Shown piece after piece: positions 1 to 11,714 of a stretch of DNA of 64,000 bases. Both the position numbers and the translations under genes were made by a program. The first letter of the stretch is position 1. Each line of letters starts with the position of its first letter. Under the pieces are notes generated by a model, which did not search any database, was not told where the DNA came from, and saw only the letters and a list, made by a program, of their open reading frames with translations. This DNA is from Endothia cerciana (taxonomy: Eukaryota > Ascomycota > Sordariomycetes > Diaporthales > Cryphonectriaceae), in the NCBI GenBank assembly GCA_026119935.1, contig JALRMH010000030.1, forward strand, positions 62,001-126,000. The letters are read 5' to 3'.

Positions 1-3000
1 ATAACACGGTCCGCGGGCCATCCTTGCATCGTCCAGCCCTTCTCCACAACGTCACCGCCCATGACGAGTGTGTGCTCGAGCAGGACGCTGTCGTCCTTCA
101 TCTGAGCACCCGACAGCAGCCTCGAGCCGCTCCGCATGACACACCGCTGGCCGATCGACAGGCGGTTGAGGTCAAATTTTCCCCTCGTATTGATGTGAGC
201 CACCACACTGGCATCGTCGATAACTGTGCGGTTCCCAATGGTAATCAGGTCTGGCTCGGTGAACATCAGACTGGGTCTGCCGTTGGCAAAGAGCGCGCAG
301 TTGTCGCCAACCTCGGCACCTAGGGCGCGGAAGTAGAGTACAAGCCAGTGGGTACCTGTCAGCATGCCCAGGATGCCATGACCGCGGAAGCAGTATCGAC
401 GGAGCTTTTCAATGGTAAGGTAAAGCTGCCACTTTTGGCAGTACGGGCTTTTGTCCCAGTCGTAGTTCCCAGGCTGACGGCGGCCGAGTAAACACCACTT
501 TGCGCCGATAGTCATAGCTGTGGCTAGGGTAGCCTGTACCGTGGTGAGAAGGCCGATTATTCCGAAGAATAGTGAGTAGAGCACTGGTACATCGTACCAG
601 GTCCCATTACCGAGATAGTCGTGTTTGTTACGAAAGATGAAGGCGACGATCTGGATGGCGCTTATGGAAGGGACATTCCAATAGAATGAGGTGAAGACGG
701 TGATGGCTGCCGAGTACATGATGATAGTTGGCAGGCCGTAGACTCTGAATGGTGCCCGCTTGAGGTAGAAAGCACGACCGAATGGGGAGGCGTCGCCCAA
801 GTTTAGCTCGTCGTTGCAGGCGTCTTTACCCTGAACCCCAGTCACAGGGGCCTTAGCATTATTCTCCTCGTTTGCTACGAGACCTTTGATGACTGGGCAG
901 TGAGAGGTCCGGTTTCCTAGGTCCTCATTCTCCTTCCGCACTGAGTCTGCACTTGGACCAGTACTCAGGCAGACAGCGTCACCATTCTTCGAGCCAACGT
1001 AGATACTGCCATCTGCGTACGACTTGTTCCGTCGCGTCAAAGCGCCGGAACCCATGGTTGTCTTCTCTCCAATGTCAACACCAGGCAGGAGAACAACCCT
1101 ATCAGCAATCATGGCGCGGTCTCGAACTTTGACAGTTTCAGAGCCGATACCATCAGAGGTGACCAGGTGAGCTCGGGACCCGAAGACAACATCGTTGCCA
1201 ATGTCCAGAAGGTGATAATCACCAATAGACGGGCCAGTGCCGGGCCAGTAGACGCGCTTGCCAATACGTCCGCCAAGGAGGCGAATTGCAATCGAGGTGC
1301 CTTCGTAGTGCTGACCCATTAGCTCGGTCATCTCGTGCAGTCTCTTGGCGGAGTACAACGTCTTGATGAACGACATCCTCCACTTCTCGACATGACTTCT
1401 CCCTTTGACAGACGTAGGCAGCTGGACGCCGAACAAGATATCGAGGATCAATTTCAGCACCAACGTAAATCCGAACAAGATGAATGGGCTGAGCGATGCT
1501 CGTAGCACCAAAGCCAGATAGTGGAAGCCTATACGACGTGAACCGGCGAACCATTGCACTGGAGTCGATGATTGGGGTGTTAGCCTCTGCTCAGTAGATA
1601 ACGAAGATGATTGCGAAGGCCCTTGTCTCGAAAACTTTCGATACCTTTGTCGTTGCGGGGTGGGGGAGAACGAGACAAGAAAAGAAGCTTCGCAGCTGGG
1701 AATGGGAATGCAGCCAATTAGGTTACGGCGACCGAAATGTGAGAATATGGCAGCCTCTACCAATGCAAGCTATGCCATAGAAGGCAATATTTGAACAGGT
1801 TCTCCTGAACTGAGTCTTTGTTGACTGTTTTGCTTGCTCTTGAGTCTCCATTCTTATAGTCGCAACCTGACAGCTAATAATCGCCCTAGGAAGCGCCGCC
1901 TGAATGTCCCCTCAAAGGAGAATGCAATACTGATGAATCTGTGATGGGGAAGAGTACTGCATCATCATAATACTTACAGATATCATACATTGGCGTCTTG
2001 AATGTAATGGGCTCAGTAATGACCAATCCGAGCAGGCCCAGAAGCCAGGGAACTATAGCCATCAGATTAGCATATTGCTCATCGAGGAGGCAAGACAGAT
2101 TATAGCTTTCTGAAGCTACTTGAAGACACTTCTGTACAAATTCAGGCGAAGGAGACTCTCTGTGTCAAGAAATCTCGGCCAAGGATATTCCCGAAGGGGA
2201 AGATACTCCTCTGGATGACATACCGAGTGAGACCATCCAGCCGATGGTCGTCAGAGGCCTTGTGATCAGCCAGGTCAGCAACCAGTGCGCGTCGGGAATG
2301 CTCGAGAGCATCAGATCGCGGTTGGCCTCGTCGGCGGCGTCAATCTCGTGGCTAGACGAGTTGGCTCCAATACATGTGTTCTCGGGTACTGAGGTACCGG
2401 GAGCCACGATGGAGGCCATGCCCACAGTAGCATTGCGACCAACGTGGATACGGCCAAGATACATCGTTGTGTTTCTCTCGCCAGCGAAGGGCCGCACCGT
2501 GCAGCGTTCGAGGACAGAGTTATCCTCGATCTCTATCAGATCCCACTCGCCGGTTGAGACACCACATACGGAGACATTCTTGCCAATTTTGGCGCCCATG
2601 AGACGGAGATAGAGACAAGAAGTGTAGTTGGTTTGGGCAAAGAGACCGTGGCCGCAGATGTCCACGATCTTCTGAACCATCCACCATCGAGTGTGGTAAG
2701 ATCCCCACATGGGGTAAAGACCCTCTTGGTACCGGCCTATGATGAGCCACTTGGCGGCTATGCCGAACCAAGGGACAACAGCCTTTGTAATAAGGCGGGC
2801 GACGAGAATGGAGACGCTCAGATTAAGCAATCGGCCAGGTACGGAGCTTGTCGTCACCCACGACTGTGTGTAGGCCAAGAAAACCATGAAAATGGTCCAC
2901 TGATACGCACGGCGCATAGGATAAAAAACGCACATAGGTAATAGCTGCAAGGCCATGAGCGACCAACGGGTCGATGAATACGTTTCTTCGCAGCCTTCGG

Positions 3001-5536
3001 CGACAAAAGGTTCCTCGACTTGTCGATTGGCAGACCATGCATCAGGGACTCTCTCCCTAATATATGTCGCCAACTTCTGTACGGAGCTTTGCTGGAATAC
3101 CGCATCGATGGGAATGTGCGAGTTGAACTCGGCCCTGAGCACGGACAGCAGCCTGCCAGCTCGCAGAGAGTCGCCACCTGAATCGAAGAAGTCTGTGTCG
3201 GCGGAAATATCGGCCGTATCCAGTTTGAGAACGGAAGAGAACGCTCTGGCTACCCTGCTCTCCACAGATGATCCGTTTTCGTTGGATGCACACGCCTCAG
3301 TCTCGGTAAGATACTTCTGCAGAGCCTCGTCATCCACCTTGCCATTACAATCAACCGGGAAAGCAGCCGGAAGGGCTTGGATTCTCATGGGCATCATGTA
3401 GCCAGGCAGACTGGACTCCAACTTTGATTTAACGTAAGCTGGAAGTGTTCCATCCAAATGAGGGCGATCTGAACTCGAGGGTGCGAGAATGACGCGGATG
3501 GTCCTATCTCTATTGCTCATGCGGATACAGAAGGAGCTGCCGTTGGGAAGAATACACGAAAGTTCCTTCCAGAGAGTGTCCAGGTTGATTCCACAAGGCT
3601 TGCAAAGAATAGGCACTGAGAGCTCCGTGTCTGTCGCGGGACAATCGGCTTCCCAGTGTCGCGCGATATAGGCGGTTTCGTCTGTGAGTTGAGGCAAGGA
3701 TAGGCGATCTGCCAACTTGATCCTCAGAACTTTGTTGTTCTTCTTTGGTAGGTCGGTCATGTAGACTATGAGGGTCGGCCACTTGACTTGCTGAAGAGAG
3801 GTTTTTAAAGAGCTATGTAAGAGGCGGAGATCTGGACGCGGGACGCCGGAAGGAGTGACGAGAACCACACCGACGACTTCTTGAAGGATATCGTGCTGGA
3901 TCGGGAAAGCCAGCGCCTGACTAACGCGTTCGTGGAGGGGTGAATTCGGCTTCAGAGCAGCAGCAATAATGGCGTTCTCCACCTCCAGTGGCGAGATGAG
4001 CTCGCCTCCACGGTTGATGACCTCCTTGCTACGGCCTGTTATGTATAAGTAGCCGTCGCCATCCATGTATCCTATATCGCCCGTGTCAAACCAGCCATCC
4101 TCGTTGAGTGCTGATTGATCGATAGAACCGTCCGGCTGTAGGTATCCAGGGAACAGTGGCTCACCACGGACACAGATGCGCCCAATCGTGCTTGACGGCA
4201 CTGCGTTGAAATCGTTGTCGACGATGGACAATTCGGGACCAGTACTAATACCTGAGGTTCCAGGCCGGTCCAGCTTGTAGTCTACAGGCGGTGTGGAAAT
4301 GGGCATACATTCCGTCATCCCGTAGCTGGGTAAGACCGCAGCGTCGAAGGTGTCACGAAGCTGGACCGCCAGTGAGGGAAGCAGACCTCCAGCAGCATTG
4401 CAGACTAGGCGTATTCTGTTTTTCCGCAAAGCTCCCGCTCTATTCGCGGACTCGGCCAAGATCAAAGAATGCATCGATGGCGACGCATAGTACCAGGTCG
4501 GCAAGGACGTGTCGACTACGTCCCAGAAGGAGTTTGGGTCGAATACTGGACAACAGATCGTTGAGCCAGCGGAAAATATTGGTGCGAAGACATTTCGAAT
4601 GAGACCACCGCTGAGACCTGTCAGTTGCCGTGCTAAAGCGGACTGGAAGCAAACCTACACATGGTAAAGAGGCATCATATTCAAGCAAACATCCTCGGGC
4701 CCCAACTGCCAACTTTCAATGACAAATGCCACACCCGCAACGATCGAATGTGTCGTGATTGGAACCACTTTTTTCGTCCCCGATGTGCCGCTGGTAAAAA
4801 GGATCAAGGCAACATCATCAGCAGTGTTAGGTGGTGCTGGAGCCTCAACAGACACTCGGGTACCAGCGGGCGTCGAGATCGTGATCCTCATGTCCTCGGT
4901 CAGGTCGACCAGAAGAACCACTATGCTGTTGGCTCGGGTCCAGCAGCCTTCCATCTCGAGCCTCGAGTAGTCTTCTCGGGTCGTAAGGATGCATTTTGCT
5001 CCAGCTTGCAGTACATCCGCCTGGAATTGCTCTGCACCGGCCGCCGGGTTGATCGGCGCACCCGTATAGTGAGCTGTGACTGCTACACACACGGCGGCCA
5101 GAAGCGGGCCGTTCGAGAGGGCGATGCAAACCACTGGTTTGCCTGTCCCTTGATGATCGACTGGAAGTGCGAATTGGTCAACAAAGTCCTTTAGATACTT
5201 GTGGGAGATGTATTTTTCCGTCTTAGATGTGAGCAGCGCGGCGTCGAGCTTGTTCGATATGAAGTCCGCGAGAGACCTGTACGTCTTCTTGATACGGTGT
5301 GCCGTCTCCTGGACCAAAGCTGAAGACTCTGAGGCACCAGAAGGGTTGAACCCGCGCAGTGAGCGACTAAGTCTCGAATGGCATCGTATCAGGTCGAGCG
5401 TCGGCCACGAGTCTTGGCTCTGGTGCAGTGAGCAGGACAAGAGCCTGAGAGACTCCCACGACTCCTCAGACGATAGCTGAGTCGAGTTGAGCCTCTGTAA
5501 GAGGTCCTCTAGATGGGGCTGGGCTGGGCCAGGCAT
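1..5536 (-). CDS. NRPS-like enzyme: adenylation, carrier, membrane and hexapeptide-repeat tail (3' end beyond window)
   Basis: Four exons fit: 5536-4659, 4610-2224, 2052-1978 and 1558 to beyond base 1, giving over 1,630 residues with no condensation domain. The adenylation core shows FTSGTSGTKK (about residue 247), YGMTE, GWFDTGDIGY and a GRSKEVINRGGE hinge. A second C-terminal adenylation-like piece (LPGYMMP, NGKVDDEAL) follows. The carrier has GGDS, with the pantetheine serine near residue 772. After it come hydrophobic segments and two left-handed beta-helix (hexapeptide) stretches, the second at about 1-500. This order matches the TIGR02353 tail known from Pls-type NRPS-like proteins. It probably activates an amino or carboxylic acid and passes it on at a membrane; the substrate is unknown. 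ATG 5536 was chosen because the longer frame opens with TTG. The 419-nt third intron (1977-1559) is long for this window and could hide another small exon. Confidence 0.85.
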
Positions 5537-8089
5537 CGTCTTGGACAAACTGTAGGCTATCGATAACAAACTGTGCCTGAAATTTTGCAAGACCGTGACA
5601 ATTCGGTGAAGGCCGTACGGAGGTTATGTTCTCCAGGCTTGACGGACTTCAGCCAGCAGTACATCGGAAGGCCTCTTCCTTCTTATACCTCGATGACCTG
5701 TGAATGGCCGATGGCGTGCAGAACCACAGGCATGCCTAGCAAGTAATGTGCCTGCTTCTTAATCTGACTCGCAAGCCTCGCGAGCTCCGAAGCGTCCCCG
5801 ATAAACATCTGTCGTCAACCACAGAGTTCGCGACGGTGTTCCTGTACGCCGTGCGAGCTTGACCTCGTGCAACCCTCCATTACGGCGGCGAGAAGGGCCT
5901 CGGCCAAGGTTTTATAGCGCCGTGCGGAACTAGGTTGCCACTTGGTCTAATCGCGATGATTCTCGCATTCCTGCGCGAGCCTCCCGCGTTGTCTTGGCGG
6001 TCGTGACTTGGCCGGTACATGTATATTTTCAAACGAAGGGAATCGCGGCAAAAGCTGACTAACGTGAAGGAGAAGAAGGCGGAAGACCATATTTGAACAG
6101 TAAGAGAATGCCTTGAGAACTTTGATCGATCTGCCACGATACAGAGCACAACGAAGAGCCGTCGACGGTGGAGCCTCTACGGCAAGTGACTGACAACGCA
6201 GTACCGCGGCATGAAGTAGGGCAGATCGACTCTGAACAACGTGCCTGGGCGAATGGCTTGAAGGGATATTCAGGCAGGTTTCTGTAACTTACTCGTCCGC
6301 CTCAGACAATGCGGCGTGGAAAAATGATGTGCTTCTGTAAGTACCCCTTCTCGAGGTCGCGGGCCCGGCTCCCCTCCTCGCGTAGAGGGGGGCGCCAAAG
6401 GGCACGGCTAGGCATTCTTGGGCCATCACTACATCTCGCACGAGACGAGAAGTTATTGAGACTGCCGTGCATAGTTCTGGCGTTTTCCAGGACAGAGGCA
6501 GGCTTGCAGATCGTGGTGCAACCGGCGGCACATTTGAAGCTACTCGAAATTTTCGGTGCGAGGGTTGTACTCGAAATACCGATTATAACCAGGACCCTGC
6601 GTACGAGATCTTGCAGAGGTGCATAAGAATCGAAGTGGCGACTCCGAGGTAGTTCATGTATCACCATGTCAGAACGGCCGTGCGAACCTGGAGTAGAACC
6701 TTGTTGAGAAGAGAGACGAGTCGAGTGGTATGTAGACCCCAGGCCCTAGGCACTAAAGAATGGGAGCTTTTCGCGGGCACCCGGAAGCTCCGAGGGTGTT
6801 GGATGGAGTGCTGTGAGCGGCGAAAAGCCCTGGGAACTTAGTACATGTAATGAAGTTCTCTGGATGCATTCATCGATATCAGCGGGCGTGACTAGTCGAG
6901 GTGATACCAATGTCTCGGCCGAGGAGTACACGCGCATCGTTTGGGTACGTCCAAATTAGCCGGGGCACCACATGAATTGGCAATTCTGACAGAAGAGAAC
7001 CATGCTCCTCGCCACAGATGGGATACCGCCACTGAGGCATGACCAACGGATGAATGTGCGTAAGTGGCGCCGAATGCCCCCGATGGCTCTCGACAACAGA
7101 GTCTGCGGGTTCAGGTCGCCGAGATCTGGACCGCGGCTCACGACAAAAGCGAGACGCTGTCTATCCTAGCAGACAGGTGACAGGCTATCAGCGCCACCAT
7201 GATTAACTGTCAGTGTCTGGGCTTTGTCAAGCGTCAAGCCGTGGCCAACCCGGCGACTCAGTGAAGTCAGGGACGATGGATCATGAAAACCAATGCGTAT
7301 TACGGCTGTATGGGGCGTTGATCAGGCGCTCAGAGTGTTTTGGAAACAGACAAGCGCCTTGGCGGTGGCCTAGTAGACGGTAGTTCGCTGGCCAATGAAT
7401 AGGACTGACATGCGCGGTTCTTGCGAGCTGTGAGCTGAAATGGTTGAAAAGCCTCGCGGGAGGACAAGATCGTGTCCCCAGGACGGCCTTAGGAGGCACA
7501 AGATTGTCAAGATAATATCGATGGCATTGAGATGATCTGTATCGATGGCTGGCGTGGATGTACAGCAAAAACAAAATCCAACAAATAAAGATTAGAAAGA
7601 GAGTGAGAGAGGACAAGTTCGACGATGCTATCCTTTCCAAGGGAGACAAATAGACGAGATGACGAGATGACGTTCATAGATCTACGAGGCAGAGCCTCAC
7701 GGGGCTTCCGCAGGCGGTGGACCTTGCAATGACCGCCTGCCAGACCCAGACCACCCAAGCCAAACGCACTGACGGGTACAAGTGACAGATCCTGTGGGTG
7801 AAATGACCGTCCAATAGGATGTATATAGTACGACTATACCGCAGGCCTTTTTCATGCCCCACCTCTTGATAACGATAAGACTTTTTCCCCGACGCGGGCG
7901 CAAACCGAATCATCTCTGCTCGTGAATTTGTCCACCTACAGAGTTCAACCCTCTACATACTCAGATACCTAGCCCACCTCCTCGACCTTTTGTGTCGTGA
8001 TTTTCTTGACGGTACAGAGTCTCCGATCCATCAGATACCTTTTCCCCTTTCTCCCTCTACTTTTCCGTGGGACGAGCTTATTCTCCCCT
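5537..8089. other. Intergenic region between the NRPS-like gene and NOB1
   Basis: I see no convincing gene here. Short open frames at 6302-6667 and 6956-7141 (minus) lack recognisable motifs and splice partners. The last 100 bases before NOB1 (7990-8089) are rich in C and T, as is common in fungal promoters and 5' leaders. Confidence 0.5.
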
Positions 8090-9618
8090 ATGGCTCAACA
8101 AGCCAGCCCAGGAACTGCCTCGGCAGCCGCCACCGCGCAGCGGAAACGAATCCACAGCCTCATCGTCGACACAGGTCCTCTGATCAAGAACGAGCCAGCC
8201 CTGTCAACACTCCTTTCTCAAGCAGAAGAGCTCTACACCATACCCTCTGTCCTTGCTGAGGTCAAGGCAAGTCTTCTCAACGCTCGGAAACGTTAGAGCC
8301 CGCCGTGCCTCTTTTCTCCCTCTCCCGACTATCTCTGTTGCTAATTGTCGATCCTCTTCCCACCAACTACAGGACGAAGCCACACGCTCCAGAGTTCACA
8401 CAACGCTTCTACCATTTCTCAAGCTCCGAAATCCGCGGCCTGATTCGATCAAGTTTATCTCCGACTTCTCCAGGCGTACCGGCGACCTAGAGGTCCTCAG
8501 CAAGCCGGATATCCACCTCTTGGCATTAAGCTATGAGCTTGAGCTCGAGCGTAACGGTGGTGACTGGAGAATAAGGAGGCATCCCGGGCAGAAGAATCTC
8601 AATGGCAAGACCCCTGCCGCTGATGAGGACAGGCAAACAGAGAATGGGGCCAAGGAGGAGGGGCAGGACGTGACGGCTGAGGCCACACACCAGGGTCAAG
8701 AACCCCCGTCGGGTCCAACACCTCCCGTCGACGATCCCGCGATAGACACCACTGCAACGGCAAAGGATATACACACACCAGTAGTTGATGAGGTGGACGG
8801 GGCCGTGCAATTGAAATTGGAAGACTTGAGCCTGGAGCCGGGGCCAGAGCAAATATACCAAGAGAATGATGGCTCGGATGGTCAAGTCATGGCAGCGTCT
8901 AACGACGACGATGATAGTGATGGCTGGATCACACCTTCGAACCTAAAGGACCATCAGGCCAAGGACGCTCAGGTGGCAGCCCCGTCAGAGGCCATACAGG
9001 AGACTCTGCAGGCGGCCCTGCTCACCTCCGACTTTGCCATGCAGAATGTGGCCCTGCGAATAAACCTCAAGTATGAACTACCAACATTAACATTTACCGA
9101 TGGGTGACATAGTGCTGACTCACACCTGCAGTCTCGTCTCGCCCTCTAACTTCTCCCGCATCAAACAGCTCAAGACATGGGTGCTGAGGTGCTACGGCTG
9201 CTTCCACTGGACGAGGCAGATGGACAGGCAGTTCTGTCCCAAGTGCGGACAGGCCACGCTGACTCGGACAAGCTGCTCGACCGACTCGTCAGGCAACATG
9301 CGGCTACACCTCAAGAAGAACTTCCAGTACAACAAGCGCGGTAACGTCTACAGCATACCCAAGCCGGTGCACGGCAGCGCCAACGGCAAGCAGGCCAATG
9401 TGCAGGGCGGGGGCAAGAACCACTGGGGTGCGGACCTGATCTTGGCGGAGGATCAGAAGGAGTACACGCGCAAGGCGTCTTCGGACCGCAGGTCCAGGCA
9501 GCGTGATCTGATGGACGAGGATTACCTGCCCAACCTCGTCAGCGGGGAGAGGACGGGCGGACACGGGCGGATAAGAGTCGGCGCCGGCCGAAATGTGAAC
9601 GCGAAAAACAGGCGATAG
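8090..9618 (+). CDS. NOB1: Nob1, 20S pre-rRNA D-site endonuclease
   Basis: Nob1 cuts the 3' end of 18S rRNA in late cytoplasmic pre-40S particles. Exons 8090-8266, 8373-9070 and 9132-9618 encode 453 residues. The PIN domain opens with LIVDTGPLIKNE and continues with SVLAEVKDEATR across intron 1, giving the expected acidic residues. A long acidic, low-complexity linker follows. The Nob1 zinc ribbon (CYGCFHWTRQMDRQFCPKCG) and the basic C-terminal tail lie in exon 3. Intron 1 (8267-8372) has a GC donor (GCAAGT) and a CTACAG acceptor; it is required to join AEVK to DEATR. The ATG at 8090 was chosen because the upstream in-frame sequence is a CT-rich leader and family members start close to the PIN domain. 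It converges on NOP10. Confidence 0.95.
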
Positions 9619-10308
9619 ACGAGATTAGGACATCGTTCCGGCAGGCATCCTCGCACCCCGTTGCTTGCCTTGTGGTGCTGTGGTTGGAATGGTTTGTGGA
9701 CGGCCAGATTAGCCTTTGCCGAGAGATGAGCCCTTGCACACGGTACAAACTGGACGCCAATATGACGGATATGATATCTCACAGCGCTAATTTGAATTGT
9801 AGACAAAGAGATTGAAATAGGCTTTTTCCTGGACCCTTTACCCTTAGCCAACCACCAACGCCGTCCGAAGTCCGAAGTCGCACAAACTCCGCCACCAACA
9901 AGTTCTAGGTGTGATGATACTGTAGACTGTACACCCAGCCGCAAGCCAAGCCATCCACGATCCCCTCCCCGCCTCGGTCCTGTAGTCTACTATATGGTCT
10001 GCCTTCCCATTATCCAGAGGTCCGCGGTGTCAATAGCAGGGGGTTCGCTTCCAGGACATCCGATCATGCGTAACTGCGACCTCTTCTCTCGCGCCATGCC
10101 GTGGTCTAGAGGGTCTACTGATTTACCTCCTACACGGTAACTGTCTCCTCCCTCACCCACCCCCCCCCCCCCACAACTGATTCCGACGGCGATATCAACT
10201 GTTATACGGTCAATCCGTCCATCTCGGCGAGTTGTCGCTTCGCGCGCGTGCTTTTGATCGTGACCGTGGTCGCGGCCAGCTGTTCTGGCTCGGCACCGAG
10301 CCAAGGCC
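9619..10308. other. Convergent 3' intergenic region of NOB1 and NOP10
   Basis: This should hold the 3' UTRs and polyadenylation sites of both genes. No gene is visible. It contains a 13-base poly-C run at 10160-10172. Confidence 0.5.
10160..10172. repeat. Poly-C tract (13 bases)
   Basis: An uninterrupted run of 13 C between the convergent genes. Its length is prone to sequencing error. Confidence 0.9.
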
Positions 10309-10570
10309 TCAGACTTGGGCAGCCGCTGTCGCAGGTAAACGTCAGCCAACCTGAGGGGCGAGGGATGGTTGTCTGCCCGTGTCCTCTTCACATACCTTTC
10401 CCCGAGGGCAGTTTGTTAAACCTCTTTCTGAGGAGTACCCGGTGCTTGGACCACTTGTCGTCGGGCGAGAAGCGGGCGGGGTGCGCCGACTTTGTGACCT
10501 TGCCCTCGAGGACTTTCTTGAGGGTGTAGACCCGCTTGCCCGACCCGTCGACGTTGCACATCAGATGCAT
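10309..10570 (-). CDS. NOP10: Nop10, H/ACA snoRNP core subunit
   Basis: Nop10 binds the pseudouridine synthase Cbf5/dyskerin in H/ACA snoRNPs, which pseudouridylate rRNA in the nucleolus. Exon 1 (10570-10396) carries the family signature almost whole: GKRVYTLKK, TKSAHPARFSPDDK and a basic KHRVLLRKRF stretch. Read without splicing the frame stops after GKGM, but that stop lies inside a GTATGT donor. A 70-nt intron (10395-10326) with a CTGAC branch site and CGACAG acceptor leads to a 17-nt last exon (10325-10309) ending AAAQV. The product is 63 residues, normal for the family. The start is the ATG opening MHLM, as in yeast. Certain as to family; the last exon is inferred. Confidence 0.93.
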
Positions 10571-11714
10571 ATTGGCTAGTTTTCCAGTCTGTCCCTTTCC
10601 TTTTGGGTGTTGGTATGCTGTGGGACTTTCGACGGTGGTTGTTGCGGTGTGGTGTGGTGTGGTGAGGTCTGGTGGTGCGCGGTCGTTCGTAGGTTTTTCC
10701 CCCCCTCTGACTTTAGGTGGTTTGTTCGTACGCGAGGAAATATCGCCGGCCGTAAAATTTTCAAGCTTGACTCCAGCGAGTCGAAGAGTCTCGGGGCTGC
10801 GGGTACAGGGCCACCCACTAGCTGTTCTAGCGTCTCGCCTGTAGGGCCAATGGGTTGGTGACCTTGTAGCCAGCGGCCAAAAGCGGGGCCAAAAGCCTGA
10901 CAGCTGCAGGTCACATCGACAACCCATCTTCCAGTCAGTCATTCATCTAGATCACCACTTGATTGCCTCACAAGCTCGGACCGCTGCAAAGGTTGTGTAA
11001 GAACGATCCACAGCCAAGTCTCTGATCTTGCACGCATCGGTCTGTGCCACCTGTGGACGGCTTGTCGAGATGGTCCTGCCCTGCGCCCGTCGACACGGCG
11101 CATAACACTCCAGCGTACAGACCTGTCGCATACGGTCGACGCCTTGACAGATTTCGATGATGCAAGTGAGGCATTGCTGAGGTCGAGGGATCGTCATATC
11201 CAGCGGGAAGAGACAGTCACCCGTCCTAGTTGCCTCCCTATCGCTGGTAATATTGGTCACATCGCTACCGTGAGATCACCAACTTACTAACGGGCGTCGA
11301 TCGTCCCCATTGTTTCGACTCTCTTGCGTAGGGCTCAACGACGTTCGTGACATCTCTCTACATGATCTTCCGCCACCGATGCCTACTCGCATACCGGTGA
11401 AGTGACCAGGTAGCATCGAAAGCCTACAGCTCGGCCCCGATTCGACTTGGTGTGAGCGGCTGACTGCTAGGTATTTATCGATTCCTCAGAATGTTCATGT
11501 CATCACAGGTGAACGAATCCTTTTTTATCTTTTTCCTTTTTTTTATATATATTTTTTTACTTTAAAAAAAAAATAGTAAATAATAATAATATGTGAGACC
11601 ACCATTTCCGTCTTGCGTTCTGGACGAAGGCCGATTCCTTGTGGATATCTTGCAAATCAATACACAGACGATTGAGCAGACGAGTCTCACAGATCAAGTC
11701 GTAATTCAGCTCTA
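10571..11714. other. Intergenic region between NOP10 and the arylsulfotransferase-like gene
   Basis: The NOP10 promoter side holds TGG- and GT-rich stretches (10605-10690). A very A/T-rich segment lies at 11520-11590. Frames at 10952-11260 show no motif I recognise. Confidence 0.4.
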
